Of a stretch of DNA of 64,000 bases, positions 59,692 through 64,000 are shown one piece after another. Position numbers and translations under genes: made by a program. Location: NCBI GenBank assembly GCA_963742315.1, contig CAVULE010000003.1, positions 62,001 through 126,000 of the forward strand, given 5' to 3'. The stretch's first letter is position 1. Every line of letters starts with the position of its first letter. Under the pieces are notes generated by a model that was given only the letters and a program-made list of their open reading frames with translations, was not told the DNA's origin and did no database searches. The DNA comes from AV69 sp963742315 (GTDB lineage: Bacteria; Verrucomicrobiota; Verrucomicrobiia; Chthoniobacterales; UBA10450).

Positions 59692-59991
59692 AACTTCCAG
59701 GAAACTCTGTAGCAAGATCAAGCCATCTTGCGCACTAATTTCGGAAACGTCGAGTGGTTTGCTCGGATCAATTCTGCTAGCAGCGACGTCGAGCACCAGT
59801 CGCTCCTAAATGTCGATTGGCGCCGTCGCCGATGGCGAGAGCTTATTCGTTTGGAGGAAGACCAAACAGCTAGCGCGGTGCTCGCTTGTGGCGCGGCCAC
59901 CGGCCTGCAGCATTTGCTTTAATTTATTTATTGCTAACCCGCGCTAGACCCCAGGGCGATATTCGATGAGCCACCTCTGGCGTGGGCGAGC
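59692..59991. other. About 300 bp without a gene
   Basis: The gap between the flavoprotein gene and the upstream end of the small membrane-protein gene (same strand) shows no supported frame and no clear repeat. A locally AT-rich run TTTAATTTATTTATTGC at 59918-59934 may be part of a promoter for the flavoprotein, but no -35/-10 pair is convincing. Confidence 0.35.
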
Positions 59992-60402
59992 TTAATCTGG
60001 AATGGCTAGGGAGTTTTCCGGTAATTTATGGAGCTGATCCTCCGCGCATTTTGGGCATATTCCGTGAGAAGTCTTAATGGCGAATCCCTTTGAGAAATAC
60101 TCCTCGATTGGAAACCACTCGTCTTCGTGGCCTATCTTTCGGCACCATGCGCAGATTCGGAGAAAGCCCTCCAGATAATAAAGATGGGCTACAAGCCGCT
60201 TGGTCAGGACGAAGACCGGGAGCCACACTGCCAGCGTCACAACGGTTTCCATCGCGCTCTCCCGCCAGTTCGAGTGCGCGACTCCGCCGAAGAGAAGACT
60301 GGGCAAACTCAAGAGTTCGTCCATCCATGACAGGGCGATGATGATTAAGACGCCTGCAGTCTGATACCACAGTATTCGCCGTGCTTTTTTGGAGGTTATC
60401 AT
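59992..60402 (-). CDS. Small membrane protein with a C-terminal CxxC zinc-ribbon-like domain
   Basis: A 136-aa protein with two hydrophobic helices (LWYQTAGVLIIIALSWMDEL and METVVTLAVWLPVFVLTKRL). A short domain ICAWCRKIGHEDEWFPIEEY...SHGICPKC follows. The pattern CxWCKKI..D.G.W...EEYI...SHGICP.C is known from the C-termini of sensor kinases and response regulators, where its function is undefined; two CxxC pairs suggest metal binding. Here it is detached from any kinase. The start is the ATG at 60402. Confidence 0.65.
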   Translation of the reverse strand: MITSKKARRILWYQTAGVLIIIALSWMDELLSLPSLLFGGVAHSNWRESAMETVVTLAVWLPVFVLTKRLVAHLYYLEGFLRICAWCRKIGHEDEWFPIEEYFSKGFAIKTSHGICPKCAEDQLHKLPENSLAIPD

Positions 60403-60608
60403 TCCGGCGTGCTGGAATAATCCCTGGCTCGATAAAGATCAGCCCCGAAAGCATTCGGGGCAAGCTTTCGCGACGTCAACAACTGTTTCATAGAATCAAA
60501 GCTAGACACGGGCCGACATCGCAAGCGGAGCTAGGTGATCGCGTCCGACAACAGCGATAGGATTATCTGCCCCAGCAATTTCAGTTGATTAACTGCGGTG
60601 ATACCGGT

Positions 60609-60899
60609 CTACTGATTCTCACCGACAATTCGCGCGCGGATTCGCTCAACTGAATCTGAGCGGGCGACCTTCTCTGGTCCGCCAGTGAGAACTGCCACTT
60701 GTTTCTCCAGTTCCTCCACTTTGCGATGCTCGTTCAAGAACTCGTTCAGCAACATCGCGTTTACCGCTTCGTAGCGAACGGTGTAAACCTTCCCTTCTGT
60801 ATCGCGAGCTACCAGATCGGGTTTCACCTTCTCTACTTCCCCAGCTAATGGGCAAGCAAACAGGAGAGACCGCCAGCCCGCTTTCGTCACAAGTGTCAC
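60609..60899 (-). pseudogene. Fragment of an S74-type intramolecular chaperone (tail-fibre-like) C-terminus
   Basis: The segment EVEKVKPDLVARDTEGKVYT...VRYEAVNAMLLNEFLNEHRKVEELEKQVA matches the end of the endosialidase-chaperone domain (usually preceded by GLIAEEV) with its trailing coiled coil. Only ~75 residues remain; the catalytic Ser-Lys part and the whole N-terminal fibre are missing, and there is an upstream in-frame stop just before the first possible start. It is therefore a remnant of a larger adhesin or fibre gene, followed by ~125 bp without features before tRNA-Leu. Confidence 0.6.
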
Positions 60900-61027
60900 A
60901 CGCGCGCGACGCAGTTAGCACAATCTAGCAAATAGATTGCGTTATCCTGCTTCTTTTGCGTAACGATTCGCCAACCGAATTTAAGGATCAGTTGCGGGAT
61001 CTTCCCTCTGGAAAAGCCGTTTTAGAG

Positions 61028-61114
61028 TGCCGATGGCCGGACTCGAACCGGCACGGGCCGTTTAAAGCCCAACGGATTTTAAGTCCGTTGCGTCTGCCAT
61101 TTCGCCACATCGGC
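61028..61114 (-). tRNA. tRNA-Leu (UAA)
   Basis: On the minus strand the gene begins GCCGATGTGGCGAAATGGCA. It folds with acceptor stem GCCGATG/CATCGGC, an anticodon arm CGGACTTAAAATCCG with anticodon TAA, a long variable arm (GGGCTTTAAACGGCCC) as expected for class II tRNA-Leu, and a T arm GCCGGTTCGAGTCCGGC. The discriminator is A; CCA is not encoded. Length 87 nt. Confidence 0.95.
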
Positions 61115-61399
61115 TTTTATCTGGCACCTGTATATAAGGGTCGGAGTCTACACGGTCAGGTACCTTTTTGTCATTGGCCGATTTGCCGAAAACAGGTTTT
61201 CTCCTAACGAATCGGCATTGATCGGGGCGCGTTTCAGCGACGCGAGCCTCATGACCGCCGCTTGGCTACCCACCGCGCGGAAGCCAGGAACAGTGTAAGA
61301 AGAACGGCGCTGACAGGCTCTTGCGGCCAAGATCGTGACAAGCGGCGAATCGCTAAGAGTAGATGCGATGCGTGTCCCTGGGCTGCTATATTTGCGTTG

Positions 61400-62263
61400 A
61401 TGAATTCGAATTGTTGCCTTCGCACTGTCAGGATGCTTTGTGCGGTGCTTTGCTTCTCCGGCCTGGCGGCGCAGGCAGAAGACACCGACGCCTTGATCGC
61501 AAAAGGCGACCAATTCGACAAACAACTCCAAGCCAAAGAAGCGCTCGAAGTATATCTGCCTGCGAACAAGCTCGAACCGGACAACGTGAAGCTTCTCGTT
61601 TGTATTGCGCGGCAGTACCGCCATTTGATGAGCGACACGTCATCGAAACAGGAAAAGCTTCGGCTGGGAAGTATCTCGCTCGAGTTCGCCAGTCGCGCCG
61701 CGACCCTCGCTCCGAATAATGCCGAGGCCCAACTCTCGCCCGCGATCAGCTTGGAAAAATGCTGCCCTTCATGGGCAGCAAGGATCAGGTCAATGCTTCG
61801 CCCCGGATCAAGGCGGCGGTGGACCGCGACCCTTCAGCTTGATCCGACCAACGACAACGCGTGGCACATTCTCGGGCGATGGAATCGCGTGCTTGCAAAT
61901 ATCAACGTGGTGAAACGGGTGCTGGCCAAGGCGCTTTATGGCGACTTGCCGGTAACGACCAACGAAGCGGCGGAGAAATGTCTGTTAAAAGCGATCGAAA
62001 TTAATCCCAACCGGCTCATGCATTACATCGAACTAGGCCGCATCTACGCGCAGATGGGACGCAAAGAGGAGGCGCGCAAGTACATTCAAAAGGGGATGGC
62101 CATGCCTGACAAAGAAAAGGATGACCCGGAGATGAAAGAGATCGGACAGCAAACTCTGCAAAAGCTGGGATCATGCGGAATCGATCGCGACGGCACTACG
62201 TCGTTTGCAAAGGTGTTTCGTAGCCGGACCACTCCGGCATATCGGCCAGGCCGCCGCCCATGA
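61400..62263 (+). CDS. Exported TPR protein (RMDN-like) with a compensated double frameshift
   Basis: A 287-aa protein from ATG 61400 with a signal peptide (TVRMLCAVLCFSGLAAQA) and TPR-like helices resembling the regulator-of-microtubule-dynamics family of bacteria (LQLDPTNDNAWHILGRW). Between ~61754 and ~61829 the frame translates to an Arg/Ser/Cys-rich stretch (CCPSWAARIRSMLRPGSRRR). One frame over, the same DNA gives a good helical sequence, GKMLPFMGSKDQVNASP then RIKAAVDR. A lost G near 61753 and an extra G near 61828 restore the frame. The 3' end overlaps the antisense tail of asnB and may itself be altered. Confidence 0.65.
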   Translation: MNSNCCLRTVRMLCAVLCFSGLAAQAEDTDALIAKGDQFDKQLQAKEALEVYLPANKLEPDNVKLLVCIARQYRHLMSDTSSKQEKLRLGSISLEFASRAATLAPNNAEAQLSPAISLEKCCPSWAARIRSMLRPGSRRRWTATLQLDPTNDNAWHILGRWNRVLANINVVKRVLAKALYGDLPVTTNEAAEKCLLKAIEINPNRLMHYIELGRIYAQMGRKEEARKYIQKGMAMPDKEKDDPEMKEIGQQTLQKLGSCGIDRDGTTSFAKVFRSRTTPAYRPGRRP

Positions 62264-62346
62264 ATTGATGGTGCCAAAGCTGGGTGGCGACGACCGCAGT
62301 CAGGCCCATTTCCACGGAGAGTCGAGGCAGCGATCCGGCTCGCATT

Positions 62347-64000
62347 TCACGAAAGCCTTTGCGCCAGCGCGTCGACTTCGCTGACATCAAAGTAACCGGT
62401 GCGGCGCAGCGAATCTTCACTTAGAAGCTGCGCGACAAACGGCGGTTCCGGATCCATGTGAAAACTGTCGAGTGGTGCGCGAAAGATAACTTTGCCGCGT
62501 CGAGCGATCGATTTCGGAATCCAGCGTTCCGCGAGCAGACGCAGCAGATACTTGTCGCGGAATCCGCGCAGCTTCCAGCGCGGGTGCAATTTCGCGGTGA
62601 AATCAAAGACCTCCTCATCCAGGAACGGGTAACGAACTTCGACCGAGGAGTGCATGGCCACGCGGTCGCCTTTGGCCTGCAAGAGATGGCCCGCCAACAG
62701 GACCCGCGCCGCGATCCAGATGCCGCGATTGAGCGGGGCCCAGCGTTTGGCTTTTTCGAGCGGAAATCCCAATTCGCCCCACGGATGGCTGTCGTTCATC
62801 ACTTCGCGCATCTGCTCGGAGTAGAAGCGCAGCTTCGAAATCGCGAGCAACCCGTAGGAATCGATCCAGGCGTTTTGACCGCCGACAGAAGCTTCCACTC
62901 GCTCGCGCCATTCCGGCGAAAAATGCGGCACCTTGTTCAGACGCAGATAACCGCGCCGCGCCCAATCGCTCAGATTCAATCCCGGCACGACGTCGAGAAA
63001 TCCCATGAGCTTGGCCGCTTTGTACCATGGATAACCGACCAGCCATTCGTCGGCGCCTTCGCCAGTCAGGACGACTTTCTGGCCATTGGCATGAACGCGC
63101 TCGGCAAGTTTGAGCAAGGCGCCGCAAGAGGTGTCGATCACCGGAGCTTCGGCCGCTTCAATGAGTCGGGGATAACTTTCGAGCGCTTCCAGGTCGCCGT
63201 AGTCCTGGACAATGGGTGGCTTCGCTCCGATGTGTCGCGCCGAGAGACTCGCTGCACTCAGTTCATCAAGCTCCGGCTCATTCACTCGAACGGTGTAGGT
63301 GTTGATCGCTGGACCCTTGAGACGACAGGCCAGGGCGAGGATCATGCTCGAATCCACACCACCGGAGAGATAGGATCCTACCGGCACATCCGCGCGCAGC
63401 CGTTCTTCGACGGCCTGCAGGAGCAATCGCTCGAATTCATCCACCAGCGCATTCGGATTGTTTCCCCATTCCTCTTCACCCTGCGCCGGAAAATCCATTT
63501 CCCAGTAGGCGCGTTCGGCAATGACCGGACTCGTGCCCGAACTTCCCGGCGCAATGCGCAGGCAGTGTCCGGGCGGCAGGAGTTGAACTCCTTCGAAACA
63601 GGTCCTCGGCCCCGGCACCGCGGAGAAGGTGAAGACGTGATCGAGTCCCTTGCGATCGGGTCGCGGTGGAACCATTCCTGAAGCAAGCAGGCCTTTGATC
63701 TCGGAAGCAAAGAGCAGCCAGTCGCCCTGCCGGCTCCAGAAAAGTGGTGCGATACCGAAACGATCGCGTCCGAGATGGAGTTGTCGCAGCCGCTCATCCC
63801 ACAGGGCGATGGCAAATTGGCCGCGCAGCCGCTCCCACATTCCTTCGTGATGATCTTCCCAAAGGTGCGGGATGATTTCCGTATCACAATGAGTGCGGAA
63901 GCGATGTCCTTGCCTAACGAGTTCTTCGCGCCGTTCGACGTAGTCGAATAATTCGCCGTTGAAGACCACGAAAACGCTGCGGTCTTCATTCGTCATCGGC
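62347..64000 (-). CDS. asnB: Asparagine synthetase (glutamine-hydrolysing), 5' end outside window, 3' end frameshifted
   Basis: AsnB transfers ammonia from glutamine to aspartate. The visible chain lacks the first ~75 residues with the catalytic Cys. It has the rest of the class II glutaminase domain (FNGELFDYVERREEL, GQFAIALWDERL) and the synthetase domain with the pyrophosphate loop SYLSGGVDSSMILAL and LTGEGADEWLVGYPWY. The frame stops at 62347 after DALAQRLS. One base over, the sequence continues SLPRLSVEMGLTAVVATQLW and HHQFMGGGLADMPEW to 62196, which resembles the usual C-terminus, so a one-base indel near 62350 is likely. Confidence 0.88.
   Translation of the reverse strand, partial: PMTNEDRSVFVVFNGELFDYVERREELVRQGHRFRTHCDTEIIPHLWEDHHEGMWERLRGQFAIALWDERLRQLHLGRDRFGIAPLFWSRQGDWLLFASEIKGLLASGMVPPRPDRKGLDHVFTFSAVPGPRTCFEGVQLLPPGHCLRIAPGSSGTSPVIAERAYWEMDFPAQGEEEWGNNPNALVDEFERLLLQAVEERLRADVPVGSYLSGGVDSSMILALACRLKGPAINTYTVRVNEPELDELSAASLSARHIGAKPPIVQDYGDLEALESYPRLIEAAEAPVIDTSCGALLKLAERVHANGQKVVLTGEGADEWLVGYPWYKAAKLMGFLDVVPGLNLSDWARRGYLRLNKVPHFSPEWRERVEASVGGQNAWIDSYGLLAISKLRFYSEQMREVMNDSHPWGELGFPLEKAKRWAPLNRGIWIAARVLLAGHLLQAKGDRVAMHSSVEVRYPFLDEEVFDFTAKLHPRWKLRGFRDKYLLRLLAERWIPKSIARRGKVIFRAPLDSFHMDPEPPFVAQLLSEDSLRRTGYFDVSEVDALAQRLS

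Noticed and set aside
62458..63681. 407-aa open frame on the plus strand opposite asnB
   Set aside because: It is wholly antisense to a well-supported asparagine synthetase and its translation has no recognisable domain; a typical by-product of GC-rich codon usage.

Overview
The window looks like a chromosomal stretch of a moderately high-GC bacterium of the PVC group, most likely a Verrucomicrobiota (Chthoniobacterales-like) soil or freshwater lineage. This is inferred from three things: a GyrA whose quinolone-determining region reads HGEAVIYPTLV (a Chlamydia/Verrucomicrobia-like form), the abundance of TPR, FecR, CHASE2 and BNR-repeat proteins, and the many short palindromic intergenic repeats. 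No rRNA, CRISPR array, phage or transposase gene is visible. Two tRNAs (Cys, Leu-UAA) are present.

Layout. 0-5.3 kb: the end of an unknown gene, then ribBA-ribH-nusB-ftsY and an MFS carrier. 5.3-8.5 kb: a periplasmic-type MsrB, a B12-binding radical SAM protein resembling hopanoid C-3 methylase (HpnR), and a small winged-helix-like protein. 8.7-15 kb: tRNA-Cys, hemL, an unusual glycoside hydrolase-GT2 fusion coupled to a polytopic mannosyltransferase-like protein, and rluD. 15-22 kb: a zinc-ribbon Ser/Thr kinase, a thioredoxin-like protein, a ClpX-like AAA+ protein with a duplicated C-terminal small domain that overlaps a degenerate class III cyclase, then recR. 22-26 kb: lipA, a GT2 glycosyltransferase, an unknown protein, a second MsrB-like protein that has lost its catalytic Cys, and RarD. 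26-32 kb: a TolB/TPR membrane protein and a divergent CHASE2 histidine kinase/FecR pair. 32.6-40.4 kb: a type II secretion locus built as two converging transcription units (gspF-orf-gspG against gspH-I-J-K-L-M-orf); genes for GspD and GspE are not here. 40.8-43.3 kb: an FTR1 iron permease, a predicted outer-membrane barrel and a c-type cytochrome lipoprotein, plausibly one iron-uptake module. 43.5-49.8 kb: a giant BNR-repeat secreted protein, DoxX, a sugar nucleotidyltransferase, and psd-pssA for phosphatidylethanolamine synthesis. 50-55.2 kb: gyrB-gyrA, with gyrA split by one extra base. 55.3-64 kb: a small lipoprotein, a Gfo/Idh oxidoreductase, an ArfB-type GGQ protein, a CocE/NonD hydrolase, an FMN reductase, a small membrane zinc-ribbon protein, an S74-chaperone remnant, tRNA-Leu, a TPR protein and the 3' part of asnB.

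Two themes cut across the window. First, several families of short palindromic repeats sit between genes, and some have entered coding sequence: they encode much of the unusually long prepilin leaders of GspI and GspJ. Second, at least four loci carry apparent single-base indels (gyrA, a small secreted protein near 31.9 kb, the TPR protein at 61.8 kb with a compensating pair, and the 3' end of asnB). That clustering suggests either consensus errors in the assembly or recent decay; raw reads would decide.
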